Numbered from the stretch's first letter, positions 1 to 5,636 are shown. The stretch is DNA of 5,978 bases from an uncultured Paracoccaceae bacterium (GCA_937927885.1 CALEZJ010000419.1:1-5978), one strand, 5' to 3'. Notes: generated by a model from the sequence alone, not told the origin. Made by a program: numbers and translations.

Positions 1-73
1 TGGACACTATCCTCTACGCAGCGGCATCGGCAGAGCGGTCAGACCGGACGGTTACACATCAACACCCAGCCAG

Positions 74-101
74 AAAAACCGCGCTAGCACGCATAAGCGC
101 G
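74..101 (-). terminator. Possible intrinsic terminator (leftward reading)
   Basis: Read on the - strand, CGCGCT (101-96) and AGCGCG (85-80) form a 6-bp stem with a 10-base loop, followed after one G by five T residues (78-74). This has the form of a weak rho-independent terminator for leftward transcription. No - strand gene ends just before it, so it may be a chance structure or may end an antisense or divergent transcript from the mcrB leader. Confidence 0.25.
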
Positions 102-120
102 CAGTCGCAGGCAATGGCGG

Positions 121-135
121 GCAACTCGCAGTTGC
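121..135. repeat. Inverted repeat in mcrB leader
   Basis: GCAACT (121-126) and AGTTGC (130-135) are perfect inverted copies separated by CGC. It is a 15-base dyad lying 124 bases before the mcrB start codon. Its size and position would suit a repressor-binding half-site pair, but there is no regulator gene in the window and the functional reading is inference. Confidence 0.3.
122..131 (+). repeat. Direct repeat CAACTCGCAG, left copy
   Basis: The ten bases CAACTCGCAG occur here and again at 4429-4438 in the same orientation, so the pair brackets the whole mcrBC operon. The left copy lies within the inverted repeat at 121-135. The match does not extend on either side. It could be a remnant of an insertion event, but a 10-bp match in GC-rich flanks can also arise by chance. 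Confidence 0.25.
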
Positions 136-258
136 GCACCTCCTTGCTTCCCGCCATCATCGGCCCGTAGTTCCAGACGGTGAATTGACGACGACGGATT
201 TTGCCCTCGGCTTCCTGACCTTGGAACGTCACCATTCGGCGAGGCAGGCGGCGGTACG

Positions 259-3033
259 ATGCAACAGGACGAATTCCGGAAGTGGCTTGTCGCTCAGGGC
301 CAGACGGAGGCAACTGCCTCGTCTCGGGCGAGCAGCGCCAGGCGCGTTGAACAGTATCTGGGCGATCTGGACGAGTTGTTCGCGCAAGAGGATCGGGACA
401 GCGTCCTTAACCGTTTTGCCTACACCGCCGAGGATGAACGGGCAGAACGTCCCAATCCCTCGCCTGTCCCGATCGACGGTGTATTGCGCACGGGTCTTGC
501 CAGCCTCCAACAAGCCCTGAAGCTGTACCATTCCTTCCTGACCGAACAATCCAATGTGCCTGACAAGGCCGAACATCAGGCATTGGTCGACCGCCTCACC
601 CGCAAGGAAATCGAGGCGGCGATGCAGGAATGCGATCAACTTGGTCTGAAGGCGTTCCTCGCCCGTGGTGGCTTTGCCAGCCCACAGGTCTGGGTCAGCG
701 ATGAAGGCAAGGATCAGACCTATCCCGCGAAGGCCACCGTCGCAGCAGCTTTGGGGCATCTTCCCGATGGCCGCGCCCTCGCAGCGAAGGAATTCTTCAA
801 CGGCTTCGGAGAGGCGCAATCATTCGCCAAACTTGAGGCTCTCGGGTTCCAGATCATTCGCAAGGGGACCAATGGCAAGGATGACGCCTTCACTCGCGAC
901 CGGATCGAAGGCGCGATGGACGCCTACGAAGAGTTCCGCAGCTCAGGTGCACATGCCGATGCGTTCTCGAGCTTCGGAGAGCCGAAGGATTTTTGGGTGC
1001 GGTCCAGCCGCTCGCGCCAGGACAAGCGCTTTCCGACGAAACCAATAGTCGGGTACCTTCTGGGCAAGGCGTCGAGCACATTCAATGGTGGGTGGAGCCA
1101 ACCGGGCGACGCGGCCGCAAGACTGCATGCGGCGGGTTACGTCATCGTTGATCAGCACGACACGCCGTTGCCGCTACCCGACCAGCATACGCATCTGATG
1201 CGCGGGGCAGAACGGGCGAGACTTGTCGCCTTGAACTATTTCATCGAGTCTGCTCGGGAAGCGGGGCAGCCTTCTGTCACGATCCGCGCAGGCGACTTGC
1301 ACGACATGTCGGCCCTTGTGAAGAATTGGGCGAATGTCTGTCAGGCGCTGGAAGGCGAGATGTTCCAGAAGCTTGCCTCGGTCCCGGCGCCCATGCGTTC
1401 CGGGCCGGAACGCAGCACCACGACCGAATATACCTTTGTCCTGACGCAGGACGGAAAGGCGAAGGACCCGTCCATGTCGCAGGCTCCACAGATCGAGACG
1501 ACGAACCTGATCCTCTACGGACCTCCGGGCACCGGCAAGACCTACCAGACGGCTTGGGAGGCGGTTCGCCTCTGTCTGGGCGACGCTGTTGCTGCTGATC
1601 TCTCTGGCGAGAAGAATCGAGATCGATTGATGGCGGAATACCGGCGATTGATGTCCGAGGGGCGGATCGAGTTCGTGACCTTCCACCAGTCGATGTCATA
1701 CGAGGAGTTTGTCGAGGGGTTGAGACCTGGCATCGACGAGGACGATCCGTCGCAAAATCTTGCTGGCTTCCGCCTTGAGCCCGTCGCCGGGATCTTTCAG
1801 CGCATCGCTCGGCGCGCAGATACAGGCGCTGTTGCGCGCGCCATGCCTCAGGTCGCGCTGAACACAGGCCGAGAGCCGATTTCGCTGGAGGGACGCAATG
1901 TCTTCCAGATGTCACTTGGAAGCATGAGCGACAAATCCGGTGAGCAGGTCTTCGAGGAAAGCATCGAATCCGGCATTGCCTTGTTCGGGTTCAATTCCGT
2001 CGATTGGACTGATCCGAAGTACGACAGTTTCGAGGAAATCGAGCGTCGAATGGAAACTGAACCGGGCTCGCAACCGAAAGAGCCGCGGATGCTTCATATG
2101 TTCCGCAATCAAGTTCAGGAAGGTGACGTCTTCATCGTCTCGAAGGGCAAGTCACGCTTCAGAGCCATCGGGATTGTTTCGGGGCCCTACGAGTATCAGC
2201 AGCGCTCGACCGGCTACAATCATCGGCGCGCGGTGAACTGGATCTGGTCCGATCCTGAAGGTCGCCCCTGGCAAGAAATCCATGACTCGGAATTTGCGCG
2301 CGATACGATCTATTCTCTGAGCAAAGCCCGGCTGGATATTGCGGCCATTGAGCAGCTGTTGAACGCGGGAGTTCCGGTCGCGGCGCCAGAACCTGGCGGC
2401 GAAACACCCTTCATCCTGATCATCGACGAGATCAACCGGGCAAACATCTCGAAGGTCTTTGGCGAACTGATCACGCTCCTGGAACCGGACAAGCGCCTTG
2501 GGCGACGTGACGGGATCCAGCTGACCTTGCCCTATTCGAAGAAGCGCTTCGGGGTGCCGCCCAATCTGCACATCATCGGCACAATGAACACGGCCGACCG
2601 CTCGATTGCGCTGCTGGACACTGCCTTGCGCCGTCGGTTCACCTTCAAGGAACTGATGCCGAACCCCTCTGTCCTGTCCCCGAATGTCGGCGGGATCAAT
2701 ATGCAGAAGCTGCTGACCACGATCAACGACCGCATCGAGTATCTCTTCGACCGCGAACACCAGATCGGGCACGCCTATTTCACCGGCTGCAAATCGCGCG
2801 AAGATGTCGAGGACGTGATGCGGCACAAGGTCATTCCGCTCCTGTCCGAGTACTTCTACGAGGATTGGTCCAAGGTCGCCGCCGTTCTGGGCGATGGCCC
2901 GCAGGGCCCATCCCGGTTTCTGGAGGCGCGCCGCCTGACTGCGCCGCCGGGAATTGCCGCGGATGATTTCAGCGGCGAGAGACTGCGCTGGCGGGTGAAG
3001 GACCAGTTCGACTTCTCCGAGTTCGCGGCCTGA
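259..3033 (+). CDS. mcrB: McrB-type AAA+ GTPase of a type IV restriction system, with multiple accessory domains
   Basis: This is the motor and recognition subunit of an McrBC-type, modification-dependent restriction complex (924 aa). The AAA+ core shows Walker A GPPGTGKT (421-428), Walker B IIDEINRA (721-728), the McrB signature MNTADRS (776-782) and an arginine-rich LRRRF (790-794). The FHQSMSYEEF (475-484) and KVFGEL (732-737) motifs also match E. coli McrB. Unlike E. coli McrB (about 460 aa), a domain of about 170 residues (about 536-703) is inserted between Walker A and Walker B; its pattern (GFNSVDW, EGDVFIVSKG, IGIVSGPY, HRRAVNW) resembles an EVE/PUA-like reader. The N-terminal half has a helical domain (1-98), two tandem ScoMcrA-head-like modules (114-203, 212-300) and a domain with IRAGDLH (342-348). 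The start is ATG 259 with weak AGGCGG seven bases upstream; no earlier start is possible before the stop at 181. It overlaps mcrC by one base. The modified base recognised cannot be read from the sequence. Confidence 0.93.
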   Translation: MQQDEFRKWLVAQGQTEATASSRASSARRVEQYLGDLDELFAQEDRDSVLNRFAYTAEDERAERPNPSPVPIDGVLRTGLASLQQALKLYHSFLTEQSNVPDKAEHQALVDRLTRKEIEAAMQECDQLGLKAFLARGGFASPQVWVSDEGKDQTYPAKATVAAALGHLPDGRALAAKEFFNGFGEAQSFAKLEALGFQIIRKGTNGKDDAFTRDRIEGAMDAYEEFRSSGAHADAFSSFGEPKDFWVRSSRSRQDKRFPTKPIVGYLLGKASSTFNGGWSQPGDAAARLHAAGYVIVDQHDTPLPLPDQHTHLMRGAERARLVALNYFIESAREAGQPSVTIRAGDLHDMSALVKNWANVCQALEGEMFQKLASVPAPMRSGPERSTTTEYTFVLTQDGKAKDPSMSQAPQIETTNLILYGPPGTGKTYQTAWEAVRLCLGDAVAADLSGEKNRDRLMAEYRRLMSEGRIEFVTFHQSMSYEEFVEGLRPGIDEDDPSQNLAGFRLEPVAGIFQRIARRADTGAVARAMPQVALNTGREPISLEGRNVFQMSLGSMSDKSGEQVFEESIESGIALFGFNSVDWTDPKYDSFEEIERRMETEPGSQPKEPRMLHMFRNQVQEGDVFIVSKGKSRFRAIGIVSGPYEYQQRSTGYNHRRAVNWIWSDPEGRPWQEIHDSEFARDTIYSLSKARLDIAAIEQLLNAGVPVAAPEPGGETPFILIIDEINRANISKVFGELITLLEPDKRLGRRDGIQLTLPYSKKRFGVPPNLHIIGTMNTADRSIALLDTALRRRFTFKELMPNPSVLSPNVGGINMQKLLTTINDRIEYLFDREHQIGHAYFTGCKSREDVEDVMRHKVIPLLSEYFYEDWSKVAAVLGDGPQGPSRFLEARRLTAPPGIAADDFSGERLRWRVKDQFDFSEFAA
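598..1158 (+). repeat. Two tandem divergent protein modules inside mcrB (ScoMcrA-head-like)
   Basis: Residues 114-203 and 212-300 of McrB align with one another at the protein level. Each begins TR..IE.AM, has an aromatic or valine-rich strand (VWVSDEG / FWVRSS), then YPAK..VAAALG or FPTKPIVGYLLG, then FFNGFG or TFNGGW, and ends with LEALGFQII or LHAAGYVIV. The DNA of the two copies is divergent, so the duplication is old. From memory the pattern matches the N-terminal head domain of the ScoMcrA family of modification-dependent HNH nucleases. Assignment to that family is inference. Confidence 0.6.
1864..2367 (+). other. Domain inserted in the McrB AAA+ core (EVE/PUA-like)
   Basis: This segment encodes McrB residues about 536-703. 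In E. coli McrB the matching stretch between the FHQS region and Walker B is short, so this is an insertion in the motor core. The segment carries the order typical of EVE-fold proteins: a strand with GFNSVDWTD, a helix, a strand EGDVFIVSKG, a strand RAIGIVSGPYEY, then HRRAVNWIW. EVE domains bind modified bases in DNA or RNA, so this is the best candidate for the base reader. The fold call is by pattern only. Confidence 0.6.
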
Positions 3034-3035
3034 TG
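3031..3035 (+). promoter_or_regulatory. TGATG stop-start overlap coupling mcrB and mcrC
   Basis: The mcrB stop TGA (3031-3033) and the mcrC start ATG (3033-3035) share one base. No clear Shine-Dalgarno sequence precedes the mcrC start, so mcrC is probably translated by ribosomes that have just finished mcrB. This would keep the two subunits in a fixed ratio. Confidence 0.75.
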
Positions 3036-4349
3036 CCCGCCTACTCCGTGCGCGAATGGGAGGCCGTGCCCCATGGCGATGGGGAGGGATGCATTCCGCC
3101 ACACCTCGCCCAGCGCCTTGTGACACTGGCCAAGGCATCTCCCTTCGCCGGGCGTGGTGGCGGTGGCGTTCTCGAAGATCGGCGCCATGACCTGCGGGCG
3201 CGCGGGGTGGTTGGCGTTCTGGCGGTGCCGGGTTGCACGCTGGAAATCCTGCCGAAGATCGACGTCGGCGAAATGGAAGGCTCGGCCCAGGAGACGCGCG
3301 AGATCCGCAAGCGCCTTGTGCACATGCTGGCGGTGGCGCTCGACCTGAAGATCCAGACAGGACGCATGACCGACCTCGACTGGCAGCGCGAAACGCTGCT
3401 GGAAATCCTGATCCGCATCTTTAGCGACAAGCTGACCGAGGCAGTGCGGAGAGGCATGCCACGGCGCTATACCCTCCACGACGACGACCTGCCGACGTTG
3501 CGGGGATCGCTGGATATCCCGCGCCAGTTCTCCCGCCATCTCGCAAACCCGGGCCGCCTCGCGTGCCGCTATGACGAGTTGTCCGAGGATATCGCCCTCA
3601 ACCGCATCATGAAGGCGACCATCGCGCATCTGGCGGCCATGTCGCGCAATGCGACGAACGTGCAGCGGCTGCGGGAACTGGCCTTCGTCTATGCCGAAGT
3701 TGCGGAGGTGCAGATCCCTGCCTTGCGGTGGGACGATGTTGTCATCGACCGCACGAACAGCGCGTGGCAGGAACTCTTTGGAATGGCACAGCTGTTCCTG
3801 CGCAATCGATACCAGACCACCAGCGCCGGGTCGGGGCAGGGATCGGCCCTGCTCTTCGAGATGAATGCCCTGTTCGAGGAGTACATCGGCCGTCTGGTGA
3901 CGCGGGCGCTGGCGGGGTCCGAATTCCGCGTGACCCTTCAGGGTGGCCGCCTGTTTTGTCTGACGTCGGTCGATGACGAACGTGCGGTTTTCCAGACCAA
4001 GCCCGACATCCTGATCTGGCGAGCTGGCCTGGTCGCCCATGTGATCGACACCAAGTGGAAGCGGATTTCCGACCGGATTGACGATCCGAAGCAGGGGGTC
4101 TCCCAGGCGGACGTCTATCAGATGATGGCCTATGCCCACCTCTACAAGGCCCCGCGGCTGACGCTGCTCTATCCCCACCACGCTGGCCTGGGCGACGAAG
4201 AGGGGATCCGTGCGCGGTTCCGGGTGACGGGTCAGGAAACACTGCTGGAAACGGCGAGCTTCGACATCTCCACCGGTATCGACCTGGTGGATCGCATTCG
4301 TGCTCGGATACTCACTGGCCTCGAAGAAATGTCCCCCTCACTCCCGTGA
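3033..4349 (+). CDS. mcrC: McrC-type PD-(D/E)xK nuclease subunit
   Basis: This is the DNA-cleaving partner of the McrB ring (438 aa). The nuclease core lies in the C-terminal half, with KPDILIW (323-329) giving Asp325 and VIDTKWK (337-343) giving the D-x-K pair Asp339 and Lys341. These are followed by a helix with QADVYQMMAYAHLY (358-371), which is the usual Q-x-x-x-Y pattern of this nuclease fold. Upstream are the McrC family signatures LRGSLDI (156-162), YDELSEDIALN (180-190) and LLFEMNALFEEY (273-284). The N-terminal part (1-110) contains strand-rich VVGVLAVPGCTLEILPKID and is probably the McrB-contacting region. It is longer than E. coli McrC (about 350 aa) but normal for the larger McrC families. 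All catalytic residues are present, so the pair looks intact. It shares one base with mcrB and is expected to depend on it for activity. What the complex targets is set by McrB. Confidence 0.93.
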   Translation: MPAYSVREWEAVPHGDGEGCIPPHLAQRLVTLAKASPFAGRGGGGVLEDRRHDLRARGVVGVLAVPGCTLEILPKIDVGEMEGSAQETREIRKRLVHMLAVALDLKIQTGRMTDLDWQRETLLEILIRIFSDKLTEAVRRGMPRRYTLHDDDLPTLRGSLDIPRQFSRHLANPGRLACRYDELSEDIALNRIMKATIAHLAAMSRNATNVQRLRELAFVYAEVAEVQIPALRWDDVVIDRTNSAWQELFGMAQLFLRNRYQTTSAGSGQGSALLFEMNALFEEYIGRLVTRALAGSEFRVTLQGGRLFCLTSVDDERAVFQTKPDILIWRAGLVAHVIDTKWKRISDRIDDPKQGVSQADVYQMMAYAHLYKAPRLTLLYPHHAGLGDEEGIRARFRVTGQETLLETASFDISTGIDLVDRIRARILTGLEEMSPSLP

Positions 4350-4352
4350 GGG
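4335..4352. repeat. Hairpin over the mcrC stop codon
   Basis: CCCTCAC (4335-4341) and GTGAGGG (4346-4352) form a perfect 7-bp stem with loop TCCC. The mcrC stop TGA (4347-4349) lies in the right arm. No T-run follows on either strand, so it is not a classical intrinsic terminator; it may protect the mRNA end or help termination. A shortened copy of its core, TCACTCCGTGAG, recurs at 4391-4402. Confidence 0.45.
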
Positions 4353-4375
4353 CGAACGGCCAGCCCCTGCGAGGT

Positions 4376-4387
4376 GCACAATTGTGC
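4376..4387. repeat. Perfect 12-bp palindrome GCACAATTGTGC
   Basis: The twelve bases are exactly self-complementary and lie in the non-coding gap between the two converging gene blocks, flanked by the two related TCACTCC(C)GTGAG motifs. It could be a binding site for a dimeric protein. It is not next to any gene start, so an operator role is not supported. Confidence 0.35.
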
Positions 4388-4405
4388 CCATCACTCCGTG
4401 AGACA

Positions 4406-4450
4406 AGCAGGGCAGCACCTGACATCATCAACTCGCAGCGAATCCCTGCT
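4406..4450. repeat. 7-bp inverted repeat in the convergence gap
   Basis: AGCAGGG (4406-4412) and CCCTGCT (4444-4450) are perfect inverted copies with 31 bases between them. This could form the base of a larger stem in RNA, but the loop is long and pairing inside it is poor. Confidence 0.25.
4429..4438 (+). repeat. Direct repeat CAACTCGCAG, right copy
   Basis: This is identical to 122-131 over ten bases and in the same orientation. Together the copies enclose mcrBC plus its short flanks. The copy lies in the non-coding gap 80 bases past the mcrC stop. Confidence 0.25.
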
Positions 4451-4480
4451 GCTCGTTGACATCGTGGATCCATGAAGCGG

Positions 4481-4541
4481 GCCGGGCGATGCGCCGCGGT
4501 CGAGGCGTCTGGCGCTTGCCTCGTGGCAGGCTTCGCCCGGC
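4481..4541. repeat. 61-nt imperfect palindrome after the o-spanin gene
   Basis: GCCGGGCGA (4481-4489) pairs exactly with TCGCCCGGC (4533-4541). Inside it, GC (4491-4492) pairs with GC (4530-4531), GCC (4493-4495) with GGC (4525-4527), and CGAGGC (4501-4506) with GCCTCG (4518-4523). That gives about 20 base pairs in one long stem. It begins seven bases past the o-spanin stop codon in the - strand direction. No T-run follows, so it may be a transcript-end structure or a rho-linked terminator for the lysis operon rather than a standard intrinsic terminator. Confidence 0.5.
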
Positions 4542-4548
4542 GCGGATT

Positions 4549-4794
4549 TCACCTGCACGCCCGTGCCTGATCGCGCAACACAGCGTAATCGCCGAGCATC
4601 CGGACGATGACAGCCTCTCCCGGTAGCCCCTCGACCTCATCGGCGGCCCGAGCCTGATCAGCGCTGGAGTAATCAACCACCGGCGGGCAGGGCGCGCGGG
4701 CTTCAGAACCTGCCATCGCGCAGCCGGTCAGCCAGAGCATCGCGATCAGCAGGGCGGCGGGCGGCGGCGTCGAGCATCTGGCGGTGGATGGCAT
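4549..4794 (-). CDS. Outer-membrane lipoprotein, o-spanin (Rz1-like) candidate
   Basis: This small protein (81 aa) has a hydrophobic leader, LLIAMLWLTGC, whose LTGC lipobox (22-25) marks Cys25 as the lipid-bearing residue. The mature part is about 57 residues and carries a short proline-containing stretch (CPPVV). Residue +2 after the cysteine is alanine, not aspartate, which favours the outer membrane. The start chosen is ATG at 4794, preceded by GAGAG about five bases upstream; a TTG seven codons earlier is possible but less likely. The gene starts inside the preceding membrane protein gene in another frame and overlaps it by 92 bases, the classic Rz/Rz1 arrangement. The expected role is to pair with the inner-membrane spanin and disrupt the outer membrane at the last step of phage lysis. 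Sequence families of spanins are very diverse, so the call rests on lipobox, size and context. Confidence 0.65.
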   Translation of the reverse strand: MPSTARCSTPPPAALLIAMLWLTGCAMAGSEARAPCPPVVDYSSADQARAADEVEGLPGEAVIVRMLGDYAVLRDQARACR

Positions 4795-4948
4795 CGTTTC
4801 TCTCTCGGAGATCAAGCCGTTCGGCGGCGCGCCCGGCGCGTTCGCCTGCGCGGCGGAGGTTCAGCAAGAACAGCAGGATCGCCGCTGCGGCGAGGATCAG
4901 GCCCAGCGATTTGCGCGCCGGGCCTTGGGTGAAGAGCCAAAGGGTCAC
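4703..4948 (-). CDS. Inner-membrane spanin (Rz-like) candidate
   Basis: This is an 81-residue protein with one membrane segment near the N-terminus (about 15-30, LGLILAAAAILLFLLNL) followed by an Arg/Glu-rich helical stretch (about 32-65) able to form a coiled coil, ending in DRLRDGRF. This N-in, C-out layout with a periplasmic coiled coil is that of an i-spanin, though the periplasmic part is short. The start is GTG at 4948, which overlaps the stop of the upstream peptidase gene as GTGA, so translation is probably coupled to it. Its 3' part contains the start of the lipoprotein gene in another frame. It would bridge the inner membrane to the lipoprotein in the outer membrane once the wall is cut. 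An unrelated small phage membrane protein remains possible. Confidence 0.65.
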   Translation of the reverse strand: MTLWLFTQGPARKSLGLILAAAAILLFLLNLRRAGERAGRAAERLDLRERNDAIHRQMLDAAARRPADRDALADRLRDGRF

Positions 4949-5619
4949 CGCTGGCCCCGTTTCCAGTCGTCGAGCCGGGCGTGGATGGTGACGGCGATGC
5001 CGATCAGCGCGATGGCGATCAGCACCCAGCGCAGGGTGTCGAGGTAGGGCACCAGCGGCTGGATGCTGGACTGGGTTTCCGCGAGGACGTCCTGCAGCAC
5101 TTCAATACCGGCGGCGCCGACTGTGGCTGCGCCCGCCGCACCCCCACCGCGCAGCGTACGGCTTTCGGCCAGAACCTCGCGTGCAGGCGGCAGTTCCGGC
5201 GCGAAGTGCACGGGTCGCGCCGGGAAGGGATCGCCCCAGGACCGGGCAGGGCCGAGGTCGATGTGCATGAAGCCCGACCGCGGATAGTATCCGAAGCCGA
5301 GGAAACCCACAGCCCGCGCCGCCGCCTCGAAGGCCGCAGGATCGTGGTTCGCCATGGCGATGTCGAAAGCGGTGCCCTGCATGTGTTTCGAGGCTGGGGC
5401 TCCGCCGACAGCGCGATTGTGTTCGGGGCTGCGATAGGCGGAGCGGATGATCAGTGGCTTGCCGAGTCGGTCGCGCAGGGACTGCAGCTTGTCCATGGCT
5501 TCCGTGTTGATCTTCAGCGCGCCGGTGCCGCGGCAGGCGATTTCGGCGGCCGAGAAGTTCGGCCAGCGCCAGGCGCTCGCGGGCACGTCGCGCCAGTGGG
5601 GGTAGGACAGGGTCGGCAT
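4945..5619 (-). CDS. Phage endolysin, M15-type peptidoglycan peptidase with C-terminal membrane segment
   Basis: This 224-residue protein has an M15 (D-Ala-D-Ala carboxypeptidase / L,D-endopeptidase fold) domain over about 20-135. RSAYRSPEHNRAVGG (59-73) leads into the zinc motif SKHMQGTAFDI (77-87), which supplies His79 and Asp86, and FMHIDLG (117-123) supplies His119. It should cut peptide links in peptidoglycan. No N-terminal signal peptide is seen. After a Gly/Ala-rich linker (158-171), a hydrophobic segment (about 198-212, WVLIAIALIGIAVTI) ends in a basic tail, HARLDDWKRGQR. This extra part is unusual for a soluble endolysin and suggests membrane tethering or a holin-like role. The start is ATG 5619 with GGAGG seven bases upstream; an upstream in-frame extension to 5775 lacks this support. 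It overlaps the i-spanin gene by four bases. Zinc ligands are complete, so the enzyme is probably active. Confidence 0.88.
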   Translation of the reverse strand: MPTLSYPHWRDVPASAWRWPNFSAAEIACRGTGALKINTEAMDKLQSLRDRLGKPLIIRSAYRSPEHNRAVGGAPASKHMQGTAFDIAMANHDPAAFEAAARAVGFLGFGYYPRSGFMHIDLGPARSWGDPFPARPVHFAPELPPAREVLAESRTLRGGGAAGAATVGAAGIEVLQDVLAETQSSIQPLVPYLDTLRWVLIAIALIGIAVTIHARLDDWKRGQR

Positions 5620-5626
5620 GGTGGAT

Positions 5627-5631
5627 CCTCC
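5627..5631 (-). promoter_or_regulatory. Shine-Dalgarno site for the M15 endolysin
   Basis: GGAGG on the - strand lies seven bases before ATG 5619. This strong site decides the start in favour of 5619 over the 52-codon longer in-frame extension. Confidence 0.85.
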
Positions 5632-5636
5632 AGATG

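Larger units (their letters stand above)
1..258. other. Non-coding leader upstream of mcrBC
   Basis: No convincing gene is seen in these 258 bases. A + strand frame open from the left edge runs on out of frame deep into mcrB, and a - strand frame (59-313) has no ribosome binding site or recognisable motif, so both are treated as chance. In the mcrB frame a stop codon lies at 181-183 and no ATG, GTG or TTG occurs before 259. A TTGACG hexamer at 185-190 could be a -35 element, but no acceptable -10 hexamer follows at 16-18 bases, so no promoter is called. The segment contains two small inverted repeats, listed separately. Confidence 0.6.

Noticed and set aside
59..313. 84-codon open frame on the - strand in the mcrB leader
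   Set aside because: Its longest form starts at TTG inside mcrB, and its internal ATG has no ribosome site. It contains the terminator-like hairpin near its end and shows no known motif. G/C-rich third positions alone are not enough to call it.
185..520. + strand frame overlapping the start of mcrB
   Set aside because: It runs 262 bases into mcrB in another frame and has no recognisable domain; mcrB has clear support from its family motifs.
2152..3138. 328-codon open frame on the - strand
   Set aside because: It is antisense to the most conserved part of mcrB (Walker B, MNTADRS). In GC-rich genes such long mirror frames are common; its translation has no recognisable motif.
2856..4181. 441-codon open frame on the - strand
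   Set aside because: It is antisense to the end of mcrB and most of mcrC, including the nuclease motif. It shows no domain and is best read as a shadow of codon bias.
4350..4548. Search for a tRNA gene or prophage attachment site in the gap
   Set aside because: No T-arm type sequence or cloverleaf is seen, and without the far prophage end no att core can be matched.
4428..4676. 82-codon - strand frame overlapping the o-spanin gene
   Set aside because: It is arginine-rich without motifs, covers the long palindrome, and conflicts with the lipobox-bearing frame.
4795..4815. TTG start giving a 7-residue longer lipoprotein
   Set aside because: The ATG at 4794 has GAGAG at suitable spacing and leaves a normal lipoprotein signal sequence.
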